The notes below the pieces were generated by a model that was not told the DNA's origin, searched no databases, and worked only from the letters and a program-made list of their open reading frames with translations. Positions 35,640 through 46,514 of a stretch of DNA of 64,000 nucleotides are shown piece by piece. The stretch is from Salvator merianae (taxonomy: Eukaryota > Chordata > Lepidosauria > Squamata > Teiidae). Every line of letters starts with the position of its first letter. Position 1 is the stretch's first letter. Made by a program: the position numbers and the translations under genes. The DNA lies in contig QVOM02000101.1 in NCBI GenBank assembly GCA_003586115.2, positions 29,481,289 through 29,545,288 on the forward strand, read 5' to 3'.

Positions 35640-35930
35640 TATAAACTTCAGTCAGATCCACTCTTAAACATTGTCTTTCAAGGCTGAAGAAGCCTAGACA
35701 TTGCAACCTGATCTCATAGGGGAGGTGTTCTAACTTCTAATCATTTTGGTTGCCTTTTTTGTTTGTTTTCTCTTTTTCTAGTTCCACAATATCCTTCCTG
35801 AAGTGTGATGGCCAGAATTGCACACAAATGTGTCCTCACCATAGATGCAAAATGATGGTTGCATTTTTTTTCTATTCCCTTCCTAATTATTCCTAGCATT
35901 GTGTTTTTTCCACTGCTTGTGAGATAAGAG
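35640..35930 (-). mobile_element. CR1 LINE fragment, old
   Basis: Aligns with the antisense CR1 at 13771-14040: 'tttcaaggctgaagaagcct', 'caacctgatctcatagggga', 'gttccacaatatccttcctg', 'ccagaattgcacac', 'attcctagcattg'. Heavily diverged and shortened; this is the reverse transcriptase C-terminal region. Confidence 0.82.
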
Positions 35931-38900
35931 AGATAATACAGTAATTGAAAAAATCAGTCAGATACCTTTCTTGAATATTCACATAAGCATTGACTTCTTC
36001 CAATCCATTGGTCACTGAGTGGTTTTCCAGTCTTGCTGGCAAATACTAGTTAGCATTTTAGCTGATTCTTCTCATACTGCCTGCAAGACATCTATTGCAA
36101 TTTCATTTCTATTGCAGCCTTCCTTCCTTTCAGAGATTTCTGATTTTAGATTCCATGATCGTAGTTTCTGCACGTAATCAGCTTCACCCAGAGTATCCTG
36201 AATGTTCCTATCATTTCTATACAAATTTTTGGTCTTGCCTTTTTTGTTCTTTAATATTATGGCAGGACCATTTCTTGATAACTTTTAATTTACTGAATAG
36301 TATGTTGTGTATTGTTCTAACTGGAAATGTTCAATGCCTATCCACTTCAATTTGCTCACACACAAAATATCCACTTCAAACATTCCATGTCCCCTATACT
36401 ATTTTTAGCTTTCCTTGATTCATATTTCATACATTTCATGTTCCTATAGCAAGGATTTTTTTATTTTCTTTTTTTCTTTGTAGCTTTGTATTTTCATTTC
36501 CCTTCTGAAAACATCTGTAGTTGTATTTCCATAAGGCTTTGGTCTAGTTGTATCATAAGATCAGTGGTGCTTGGAATAATCCTCAGCTCCCCCTCAGAAG
36601 TGTCTTCTGACCTTATGGACTTATCTTCCCTAAGGCACTGGCACTGTCTTATTCTTGGTGAAGTACAGGAGTAGTTTTCTCCTGTGCAGTGTATAACACT
36701 TCCCCATATCCATCCCTGCTGCCCAGTACAGGCAATAGGATGATGATGATGGCATCTCGAATTTTTCCTCTCTGCCTTAGGTGGCCATGCTCAGAGTTTA
36801 GCCTCTTGCTAGAATAGTCCAAAGAATCACTGGTACACATAAGCTGAATGTCTTTTTCATTATTATTATTACAGGCTTTTGGAGTTTTGATGATCTTTGA
36901 CTTGATAATATGCATTATTTTGGCAAATTTTATGTGACCAAATACGAGAGGAAAAAGGGTGGCAGCAAGAAAGTCAGGAAAATAAGTGATAGAGAGAACA
37001 AGAGAGAATATTTTTGTCTGGCTCCATCCAACATTGTTTTTAGGCGCTTTTTTACTTTCCGTCCTTCCCTATCCACTGCTGAGATTTGGACTCTGATTTA
37101 AAATACAAAAAAAGAAATAAAGAAAACAAAGACGATGATGCAATAATATTTTAGGTTCCTAGCCACTATGAATTGTATGAAAAGTTTAAACATTCAATGT
37201 ACAGTAAATAAACACAACAGATATATAGATATAGAAATACACCACGTTCTTCTCATTTAAAAGAGATAAATATTTTGAAACATATAAAATTACATTATAA
37301 AATGTTTAAGATGATTAACATTTGAACAGGTGATGGGTTAAAACTTCTGAATGTACAAGTTCAGTCATTCTATTCAGCAAAGGTTGCCAGGTGGTAGAAG
37401 AGTGCTCAATATGACTTTGACCCTGAAATCTATGATAATATGAGAAGACATTCTCTGCTGTTATTATATCCCATGACCAACTGCAACTGATTAATAATTC
37501 TTAGAATTCAATTCATATATGAATGACAGCTGCTCATTCACTATCATTGATTGATAGTCATACGTTCTAAGTTGGAAACAGATTATTCAGTTACTGCTTT
37601 GATTAGATTGATACAAAATTGCTTGAAAAAATGATTGCTTCTGTCTGCTTTTCTCTCTTTCCAATTTAGTTTACTGAGTGCAGGAGTTAAATTCAATAAC
37701 AATGTACAAAAAAGTCAAAAGTTTATCACCATAAGTTGACAGTTAATGACACAAAATTTGAAGGAATTTCACGACATTTCCATGTGGTTATCTGGCAAAA
37801 TAATTAAATATCTTCCTAAAATAATGTCAATATCTTCAACGTTATTAGCAATTAAATGTTAAAAAGGACATGTGCAATGATAAATTGTTTGGAATCTTAT
37901 TCTGCTTCCCATTGCTATCATATATTTTTAGCAACTCTTTCTTAGATTTTGAAAGCCAAAAACGACCTTTTCAATAATGAAAAATATTTTCCACTTCACT
38001 GCTCTCCCTTAACTAGCTGCCTTTAGCAACATTACACTATTCTTCTTCTTTCCCAACTGCTGATACGTGTTTAAATCGCAACATTTTGGCTGCAAACCTT
38101 AGCTGCCTGCAGAGACTAAATCCATTAATTCTGCTCATGTTATTGCACTAACTGAGTCTATAATCTTAACCTTATATCCCTGGGAGTAAGTACCACTGAA
38201 CAAAAATGGGACTTTCCAAAATACATGGTTAGATTCCACTATAGGTGGACATTTCAACAAGAGTTCTGAAGGTTTCCCTCTTTTGCTCTTACTCTTCACA
38301 ATTTGACCTCCTTACTAATATTATAATTCATAATTTAGTTAATCATTCAAAGCAAACAAAGCCAATCCATCTGAAGAAAAGCATTATTTGGTGAGCTTGG
38401 AAAATTGTGTTATGTTCAGCAATGATAACTCATGTGTGCTTTTTCCCTCTCTGCAGGAAAAAAAAAAAAAAAGTGTTTCTGACAGTTGTTGCCACTCCAT
38501 TATGGCAGATTGTTTGCTAGATGAGTTCAAGGATGGGCAACCCTCCCCATCCTTTATGAACTACAGTAGTGCTATTTTTGTGCTATACTGATCCTACCTT
38601 TGTCTGGCTTAGAGGTTCATGCTATCAAAACCAATCTGTATCTGTTCAGAAGACTGTAAATCATCCAAACTGCTGAACCAAGCAAAAAACAGTTAGGAGA
38701 AAGAAAGGGATTGATTGTGCTGTGTTCTTCATTTGCTTCCTGGCTCAAAATACGTACACATAACCCGAACTGAGTCAGTATGACTAGTGCCAAACCAAAC
38801 CAGCATACATACATATTCCCAATTTCTCAAAATTTGGATTTTCAAATTTTACAAAAATACACCAACTTCAAGCTTGTATAATGACCTGTGAAGATGGTCA

Positions 38901-39357
38901 TTATAATTGCATAAAACACTCATGAGTATAACCCATTCCATTAATTCACAAATCTAATGAACAGTCTGGTTATGCTTTGGCCAAAAGAAATACAAAATCA
39001 CCTCACCTCTATTAGGCCACAAAAGTACTTTCACAAAATTCTGTCAGTTGCTCCATGGGAACAGGCTACTTCAGGGTGAGCACTTCCTCCCCTGAAAATG
39101 CCCTTGAAATGCCAGCCACAACGAGAAGCATGAGGATTCCATTGTTGTCACTATGACAGTACTGCTCAAGTCCTTGACCTGTGATTGAAGAGCCTCCTTG
39201 CCCTCCATACACAAGTATGGCAGGGCCTCAAGTAAATACAATATGTATTGATGCAGTAAGGACTTGGTTTGGTGAATGAGGGTCCAGTGTAGTGAATTTT
39301 CCTTGCACACTGAACTTTTTGCACCTTGGAGAGATGTTCAGGTCTTTCCAAGCATCT
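35931..39357. other. Unassigned, largely AT-rich stretch
   Basis: No LINE protein motif or TIR recognised. The block 36000-36900 is T-rich on the plus strand and may be an old antisense repeat. I see no exon with credible splice sites. Confidence 0.4.
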
Positions 39358-39370
39358 TCACACATTTTCA
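39358..39370. repeat. L1 target-site duplication, left copy
   Basis: TCACACATTTTCA, repeated exactly at 39767-39779. Confidence 0.85.
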
Positions 39371-39766
39371 TTTATTTTTTTTATTTTATTTTGAAACATA
39401 AAATTACATTATATGCAAGCATTTGTACACTGATATTTGTTGTTGACTTCCTCCTTCTTTCAAAGTTTCTTCTATATTTCATGTTTCTCACTTGCCTAAT
39501 CACTTTCCATTCTTTCTTCCACCAATTGTCTTTCTTCATCATTTCTTCAAATCCAGCAATCTGCACCTCTTCATATTTAATCCATCTTTCTCTTCTGCCA
39601 GATTCTTTAAATAAGCCCTCATGTGGTGAAACCCACATTGGTAATTTTATCTCCTTTTATATTTATATTTATTCCAAATTAACCATAAAGCATGTCTTAC
39701 ATAGCAATTCTTAAAGGGAGCATTTACTTTTACCTTGTCAGATCATAAGTAATCATGCTGGCATTC
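39371..39766 (-). mobile_element. Short 5'-truncated L1 insertion
   Basis: A 396-bp minus-strand insertion between perfect 13-bp direct repeats. The T-rich start (39371-39392) is its poly-A tail. It decodes VQIAGFEEMMKKDNWWKKEW, equivalent to the very end of ORF2 and the start of the 3' untranslated region in the copies at 3770-3900 and 52287-52320. Confidence 0.88.
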
Positions 39767-39779
39767 TCACACATTTTCA
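39767..39779. repeat. L1 target-site duplication, right copy
   Basis: Exact copy of 39358-39370. Confidence 0.85.
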
Positions 39780-40839
39780 AAGGAGGATTCTGTAGAGAAG
39801 GGCTCACTACAATGCTCGTCCAAGACACCTTCCATGATCCATGGAGAAACAGCCTTAAACCTGCTATTTCCCTTACATCCCTCCCACCTTTATTTTTCTC
39901 TAAGTACTAAAGTGTTAAAGAGAAACAGTTTTACTTAACTAATCATTGGCCTGGGAAGCTTTTCACATGCTGATGTTGAACTGTGAAAAGTTGTGCTTTG
40001 TATCAGAAGCTAAGGAAATATGCCAAAATGACATCTATGGCAGTTTTCAATTAATGAAAAGCATAGAGATTGTGCTGGGGCTTTAACTGTGCTTATGAGT
40101 ATTATTAGCATTAAGCAGGCTCCAACTTCTGTGAATCTTTCCTACCACCACAACAATTTTAAAGAGCAGAACCAGATAAAGTATAGTATGAAAAGTCTAA
40201 TTCAGATTTTCATGGCAAATGAATTAGGAAGAGGGGATGCTCTGTAACAGCTTTCAAAAGAACAAGCAAACATTCTTGCAAAATGGTATTCTGAAATTGG
40301 ACACAAATTGCTACTGTCTTCACTTTCTTTGTTTTGTAAAAGTGCGACATAATAAACAATATGTTGTATCTTTTACTATAACAAGGAATGTTGCAAAACA
40401 GCCTCAAAAGTAAGTTGTTATTTTTAAACAGTGGAGGTGAGAGGACTGTTACATAATTAGCAGATGAGGCAGTGAAAATGCCCCACCCACTTCACAAATA
40501 TATAAGTATAAATCCAGCTTTCAAATAAGGACACTGGAGAAATTCTGAGTGATATTTGTACAATATTTGCACAAACAGTAGGCATGAAAAAGTCCTTTAT
40601 TGCTGGATAAATCTTTCTGATATTGCTAGAAGCTGGCAGGAAAAAAAATACCCTTTTTTGGAATAGTGTAACAATTTATATAATAGTGTGTGTTTACTCA
40701 AAGGAAATCCTGTGAAAATATGGATATGCATAGGATTGCTGCTGGGGTTCTGCTATCTAGTTTGAGAAGCCAGAATAGAGAAACAAATTTGCATATGTTA
40801 TATTTAGTTAAGCTTTAGAACCTGAGACCACATAGCCCT

Positions 40840-40840
<1 letters not shown>
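39780..40840. other. Unassigned stretch
   Basis: No recognised element or exon. Confidence 0.4.

Positions 40841-40889
<49 letters not shown>
40841..40889 (+). repeat. (CT)n microsatellite
   Basis: About 23 CT units. Confidence 0.97.
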
Positions 40890-40891
<2 letters not shown>

Positions 40892-41097
40892 TCTATCTCT
40901 AATCAAAACCTTAGTTATGTCAGCTAGCGGCAATAGCTGGCATAGGAGATGTAGGACAATTCCATCAGCATTCTGAAGAGACTAATAATGAATCCCTCCT
41001 TTTCACTATGATCAGCTTGAAGCCATCTGCCTCCTGGCAACCTACAGATGAAATTCTAGTTTAATTTCCCTCCCATGTGGAACAGCTTCCAAAAGCC

Positions 41098-41415
41098 TGG
41101 CTGAGGAAGAAGGACCACCTTCCTCCCAGAAACACCTTGCCAGTGTGAAAGTCTGGAGTTGCTGTTTGTTACTGCAATAGCTCCTAACAGATAAGCCTGG
41201 TACATCTGGATGTGGCTGCTAAGTGTTGGCAAGACTGGAGTCTGGGTCAGCTGATATCTGCAATGCCTACCTATATCAGGTAGCTGGTTGTTCGAGGCTA
41301 TATAGGCACATTGCTTGTGGTCCTTCCAGCAGCTCAGCTAAAGAGGAGGGATCATCTTCATCTCAGGCACAGCTTGCCAGGATGAGAATCTGGAGTTGCT
41401 GTCAGGTGCTACAAT
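41098..41415 (+). repeat. Diverged tandem pair, spacing about 235 bp
   Basis: The block at 41098-41182 ('cctggctgaggaagaagg' ... 'cttgccagtgtgaaagtctg' 'gagttgctgt') recurs at 41333-41415 ('agctaaagaggagggatc' ... 'cttgccaggatgagaatctg' 'gagttgctgt'). It lies just upstream of the L2-like LINE and could be its repeated 5' region. Confidence 0.65.
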
Positions 41416-41639
41416 GAGAGGATCAGGGACAAGGACTATCCCTTTAATCCAGACTCTTAAAAAAGATATTTTCCCCTTATGTATGTTGAGAATGAGCCTT
41501 GTTAGAGGAGATTAATATAAGGGAGGAAAATTAGGGTGCCTTCATCCATGTGATTTTAGTTTGGGGTAGCATGGGACTATGAGAAGATACACTACCAGAG
41601 GATTTCTGTGGACAGATATTACCATTCACCCTCAGGTCC

Positions 41640-43075
41640 TTCCCTCCCCCAGGAGCCTGGTGATATGGCCTCTGAACTTTGTTAGGGATGCATCATAGCT
41701 CATAACAAGGACGGTATGACTGGGTGGGTCTAGGGAGTAGTAAATGCCTCTTTGAGAGATAAGGTGGTCCCACTGGCTATTAAAGAGGTGGTGGCATAGC
41801 CCCTCCTCAAGAAGTTCTCCCTGGATCCAGATGATTTAAACAAATGTTGTCCAGTGGTCAACATACCATTTTTGAAAAAAAGTATTAGAGAGGGTCATAG
41901 TTGTTCAACTGCAGGCATGCTTGGAGTAAGATGATTATCTAGACCCATTTCAATCTGGTTTCAGGTCCAGTTATGCACACAAACCACCTTGATCATCCTA
42001 CTTGATGACTTCCTCTAGGAGAAAGACAAGGGGAATGGTACTTTACTGCTTCTCCTGGATCTCCCAGCTGCTTTTGATACCATTGATCATGATATCCTTC
42101 TGGAGAGGCTATGGAGTTTAGCAGTTAGAGGCACTGTGTTAGTTCCACTCCTACCTCTAAGGCTGATTCCAGAGGGTAGGTGTGGGAGACTCCTGCTCGT
42201 TATCCTGGGAACTCAGGTGTGAAGTTCCTCAGGGGTCCATCTTATCTCCAATGCTCTCTGATATCTATATGAAGCCACTGGGGGAGGTCATCAGGAGATT
42301 TAGAGTGGGATGTCATGAATACGCAGATGATACCCAGCTCTACATCTCTGTGCCATCTGAATCAGGACAGGTAGTTGAAGTGCTGGACAGGTGCCCAGAA
42401 GCAGTAATGGGCTGGATGAAGGCCAATAAATTGAAGATGAATCCAGACAAGACAAAGGTACTGTATGTCACAGGGTCTCGGATCCATAAAGTTGGGAGAC
42501 CTCTGGCCTTTCATGGGCTGCCTTGCCCAGGAAAGGACTGTTTCAGAATCTGGATGAACTCTGCACTTAAGCTTGAAACTCAGGTGGAGGCAGTGGCTAA
42601 GAATGTATGCCTCCAACTATGGCTGGTTTGCCATCTAGGACCCCTTCTGGACAGAGACGATCTGGCCACAATAACCCATGTTTTGGTAACTTATTGTAAC
42701 ATGCTTTACATGGGACTGCTCTTGAAGATGATTTGGAAGCTGCAGCTGGTGCAGAATGCAGCAGCAAGACTGCTGACTGGAATAGCTAGCTGGATGAATA
42801 TCATCCCCAACTTGGGCCTCAAATACCTAAAAGAATTTTTTTCCCCATATCGGCCTGCTTGTGCTTAAGATCTCAAAGTGAGGATCTTCTTATAGTTTCA
42901 TTTCCCTCAGAGGTGCAAGGGACTGTGATTGGAGAGAAATCCTTCTGTGTGGTGGCTCCCCAGTTTTGGAATAGCCTGCCATTGGAGGTGCTTGTCAAAT
43001 TTATATGGTTTTTGGTGCACATTTAAAACTTCCTCTGAATATAGTCCTGCCAGACTGGGAGGGAAGGAGGTTATT
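41640..43075 (+). mobile_element. L2-like LINE (CR1 group), decayed
   Basis: From about 41740 the plus strand decodes reverse transcriptase blocks in order: a LDPFQSGFR segment (near 41940), a LLLDLPAAFDTIDHDI-like motif A (42055-42090), PQGSILSPML motif B and YADDTQLY motif C. The 3' end follows the thumb region. Upstream parts are broken by frameshifts; the later half is open. The wording of these motifs fits L2 better than CR1 proper. The 5' limit is uncertain and may include the tandem pair at 41098-41415. Confidence 0.8.
42182..42868 (+). pseudogene. L2-like reverse transcriptase, C-terminal 228 residues
   Basis: The longest frame in the window. It has PQGSILSPMLSDIYMKPLGE (motif B), HEYADDTQLYISV with both catalytic aspartates (motif C, residues 46-50), AVMGWMKANKLKMNPDKTKV (motif D) and LQLVQNAAARLLTG (thumb). 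The enzyme copied LINE RNA into DNA at the nicked target. The N-terminal palm, including motif A, lies upstream in another frame, so this is not functional. The start Met at 42182 has no meaning; it is simply the first ATG after a break. Confidence 0.92.
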
Positions 43076-43647
43076 TATTTAGATTTGTATCCCACCCTAT
43101 TCCCAAAGGTCTCAGGGCAGGTTACAAAAACAAAACAAAACAAATAAAAACAGAATGTAAAGGGCACATAATAAAGTAGTAGCAGTGTCTGAAAGTGGGG
43201 AGGAAAAGTTGTATCTTTAGACAAAAGGAAAGATAAATAGGTGCATCTTCCTGCTCTTCTAAAGATGTAAAGTGAAGAAGTTAAGGACACCTCAGGTTCC
43301 ACAGTCTGGGGGACACCACTGAAAAGGCCTTCTCCTGAGTGCTCACCCCTCTAACTATTGAAGGTGGTAGTACAACCAGGAGGGCCTCATCTGCAGATCT
43401 CAAGGCACAGGTAGGTCGATATGGGAGAAGACATTCCTTTAGGTATTTTGGGCCCAAGCCATTTAAGGGAAAAAAGCACTTAGGACTCTATATGTCATTA
43501 TCAAGCAACACCTTGAACTGGGCTTTTTAGAGAATTGGTAACTGCTGCAATTCCTTCAAGACTGGCATGATGGTTCATATGACTGGAAACTCCCATCAGC
43601 AGTCATGTTGCTGCATTCTGCACTAGTTCCAGTTTCTGGACCATTTT

Positions 43648-43660
43648 GAAGGGTAGCCCC
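43648..43660. repeat. L1 target-site duplication, left copy
   Basis: GAAGGGTAGCCCC; the right copy GAAGGATAGCCCC is at 44217-44229 (one mismatch). Confidence 0.8.
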
Positions 43661-44216
43661 TTTATTTATTTATTTATTTATTTTCTTATTATACAAAATC
43701 AAAACAAATTAAAATAATACACTGAAAATTTACCAACTCCTTTGGTGAACCCCCTCGCCTGACATAATCTAACACATACGGAAGGTTACTAATACCTGAT
43801 TTCTTTTTTTTTAATCACTCCCCGCTTCTTTCACCAAATATTCCACTATTCCCTTTCATTTTCCTCTCAAATCTCCTTCCACTGTTTGCCCTTCTAACCT
43901 TAATCTATGGTTACTTAATATTTGAAATCTCATTGCATCTAGTAAATGGTACCTCAATTTCTCCAATGTCCATTTGGTACTCTCCTTCCATCCATACACT
44001 ACTACTGACAATGCTGCCAATATTAATTGTTCAAGACAAATTCTATTCTATTTGAATAGTTTTCTGTACTTCCTCTTGAATCCTCTCCTAAAATTTCTGT
44101 AACTCCCCACAATTCCAAAATTGGTGTATATATGTTTCCTTTATTAGACATCCATGCCAATAATTCAAATTAGTTCTTCTAAATATATGAGGTATTTGGC
44201 AGGGGGTTCTGTACCG
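43661..44216 (-). mobile_element. 5'-truncated L1 insertion (second lineage)
   Basis: A 556-bp minus-strand insertion with a (TTTA)n/T-rich tail at its left. Minus-strand decoding around 44155-44080 gives WHGCLIKETYIHQFWNCGEL, a Cys-His zinc-knuckle equivalent of the CWKC motif in the other L1s but clearly different, so it is a separate L1 subfamily. Flanked by 13-bp target duplications with one mismatch. Confidence 0.82.
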
Positions 44217-44229
44217 GAAGGATAGCCCC
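44217..44229. repeat. L1 target-site duplication, right copy
   Basis: GAAGGATAGCCCC; see 43648-43660. Confidence 0.8.
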
Positions 44230-44560
44230 ATGGAGAACATTACAATAATCTAGTCTGGAGATTATCAAAGCATGGATCGTTGTTGCCACATTGCCCTAGC
44301 TGAAGCTGATGAACCAATCAGAGATGGAGGTATCTATCCTATTCATCACTGTTACCTGATCCTAAAGCAGCAATGATAAATCCAGAACCACCCCCAGATC
44401 ATGTAAAACAACTCCATCAAGAATTGGGTGATGTTAAACTTTCTGAACTTTAGACTCCATGGCACACAGTACCTCTTGGATTCAGTTACAGTTTATTAGT
44501 CCACATCCAACCCATTATTACCTCCAGGCAATGATTGAGCAGTTCATGTGACTCAGAAGG

Positions 44561-46058
44561 AATAGAGAGACAGAGATATGAAACTGTGAGATGCAGAGGG
44601 ATATTAACACAATTGCTCCCAAGTGTCCTCTCTGACACTGTGGAGTCCATGTTGGATCTTGGTTTCCTGATAGAATTCAAACAAAACAGACTAGGGGATG
44701 ACTAGAGCACAAATGGTACACTATAGAGCATGAAGATCAGAGCATGAATGGTACACATAATAATGTCTACAGTGTGGCAGCAAAAGCTGCAGAAATGTCT
44801 TATCTTACAGCCTCCCTTGGATCCTTTAGTAGTTGTCCATTGGAGTAGTTAAGGGGTTGTTGTCCTCTACCCCCAGAAATTTGGTTTAACTTTGAAACTA
44901 AATATAATGCATTTGCTAAGTAGTTGAGGAGGGAAATCATGCACTTTTATCCTGAATTAAGCACCACTTTCCATGAAAAATCCAATGAGAAATCCATGAT
45001 GCCATCTTGCCCTATTTTAAGGGACCACTTTCCATTTTCAAGGGTTGTCAAACTGCATAAGATGCTTACAACTATCTGACCTACATGTTTCTTTGATCTT
45101 TGCCATCTTGACTTACTAGAGGTAGCTTTGTAGGGATGAATGGGTAAGTGCTGGCTATGGTGAACACATCCTTGTGTGATAAAGTGATGTCACCAGTCTT
45201 CAGAGAGTTTGTATTGTGTCACCCCTGGAAAATTATTTCCTGTACATAGGGATTTATTTAAACTACTGTATAGTCACAAATAGTCCCTTTTGGGGGAAAT
45301 TTGTGGTAGTGCAGCTGCTTTCAGGTCTGGTTTGGGGACAGAACTGGGGACATATCTCTTTCAAGGGAGAGATATGGAAATAATGTAACTATATACTGAC
45401 CCTGCATGGCAGCATTCTTGGATCTCTTAGTGGCTCTCTTGAATATTTCAGTGCTGTCAACTTCAATATCCTCATGGGTCACCTCTGTGAGTTCAGAGTA
45501 GGAGGTACTGGCTGCAGCTGTTCTGATCCTACCTTTAGGGACAATCTTAGATAACAATACTGGATAATCATGCCCCTGTGCTTTGGCAGCTGATTTGTGG
45601 GTTGCCACAGGATGCTATTCTGTTAACATAGAGGGTGGTCATCAGAAGTTGTGAAATGAGATTTTACTAATAGGCTGACGACACTCAGGTTTATTTCTCA
45701 GTAATGTCCCAGACTGGTGCCTGGATACAACAATGAACAGAATGAGAACTGATAAATGGAGACTGATCTGTGCCTTTAAGAGTCTGCCTGGTGTCACTGT
45801 CTAGCAAACTCTGCATGCTGACACAGACTACATTTCCAGACAGGAGTCTTTTCAAGATGATGTCATTGGACTAGATATTTCTACATGCAAACACTGTGCA
45901 TTACCATCAGGCATAGGCCTTGTCACCTAGATGACTTTTTTTCTGAACAGTATTCTATAGGATATAATCACATAGCCTATGATCAATTTCCCTTTAGCAT
46001 CCTTTAAAACCAGTCAGTAGTAAGAGCAAGCTGCAATTGCTTCTTCTACAGGTGATTG
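44561..46058. other. Unassigned stretch
   Basis: Apart from the open frame at 45321-45608, nothing recognised. Confidence 0.4.
45321..45608 (-). CDS. Unrecognised 95-codon open frame
   Basis: MATHKSAAKAQGHDYPVLLS, then a Thr/Ser/Glu-rich segment with THEDIEVDSTEIFKRATKRS. The composition (charged residues, few rare amino acids, a basic KRATKRSK stretch) looks more protein-like than most chance frames in this window. No domain is recognised, no partner frame lies nearby, and the frame ends in less protein-like sequence. It could be the N-terminal part of a transposon ORF1 or gag-like protein, or chance. I assign no function. Confidence 0.2.
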   Translation of the reverse strand: MATHKSAAKAQGHDYPVLLSKIVPKGRIRTAAASTSYSELTEVTHEDIEVDSTEIFKRATKRSKNAAMQGQYIVTLFPYLSLERDMSPVLSPNQT

Positions 46059-46514
46059 AAGCATTTTTGCTCTTGGCCTGGAGGCAGTTCCAGGTGGATG
46101 GCAGGAATGCTGCATACCCACCATGATCCATCTGGAGCGGTTCTTGAGGCTCCCCCCCACCCCATTACTGAGGCTTACCTGCTGTGGACAGCTTAAAAGC
46201 TGTCTGCAAGCTGCCCCACACTGATGGGAACAGTCTGCATCAGGCACTTTTGGGTTTTGCATCCCAACCTAGCTCACCCCACCCTCACAGCAAGATATGT
46301 GACATCTCCTCACCTGAACATGGCTAGAGCTGGACAGGACATCAAACATCTGGACACAAGGCCTGGAATGTGGCCATCTACATGTCTGCTGCAGCTGGGC
46401 AGGAATGGGAAAGTTCCTGTGCCCAGCGTGCAAATAGCCCCGGCCATTCCTGAAGTGCATCAGCATGGAATGGTCTCCAGAAACCATTACAGCTAGGTAA
46501 TTGTCTAACTTTCC
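46059..46514 (+). mobile_element. Family-5 TIR element relative
   Basis: Matches 10619-11070 in order and spacing: 'gcagttccaggtggat', 'cttacctgctgtggacagct', 'ctcaccccaccctcacagca', 'gacatctcctcacctgaaca', 'acaaggcctggaatg', 'gggcaggaatggga'. The ends (AAGCATTTTTGCTCTTGG left; GGAAAGTTAGACAATTACC as reverse-complemented right) are weaker than in the first copy, and no target duplication is convincing. Confidence 0.6.

Larger units (their letters stand above)
43076..44560 (-). repeat. Old LINE-like repeat, split by L1
   Basis: Starts with '(ttta) gatttgtatcccacccta' and continues 'aaaggccttctcctgagtgc', 'gggcccaagccatttaaggg', 'accttgaactgggctttt', 'tgcattctgcactagttcca', 'ttttgaagggtagcccc', then after the L1 'gaaggatagccccatggaga', 'acattacaataatctagtct', 'cccagatcatg', 'tacctccaggcaatgattga'. 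The best copy of the family seen at 27800-28480. It abuts the L2-like element directly. Confidence 0.65.

Noticed and set aside
36095..36418. 107-codon frame rich in Phe, Cys and Ser
   Set aside because: Lies in a T-rich block on the plus strand; likely antisense of an old repeat or simple composition effect.
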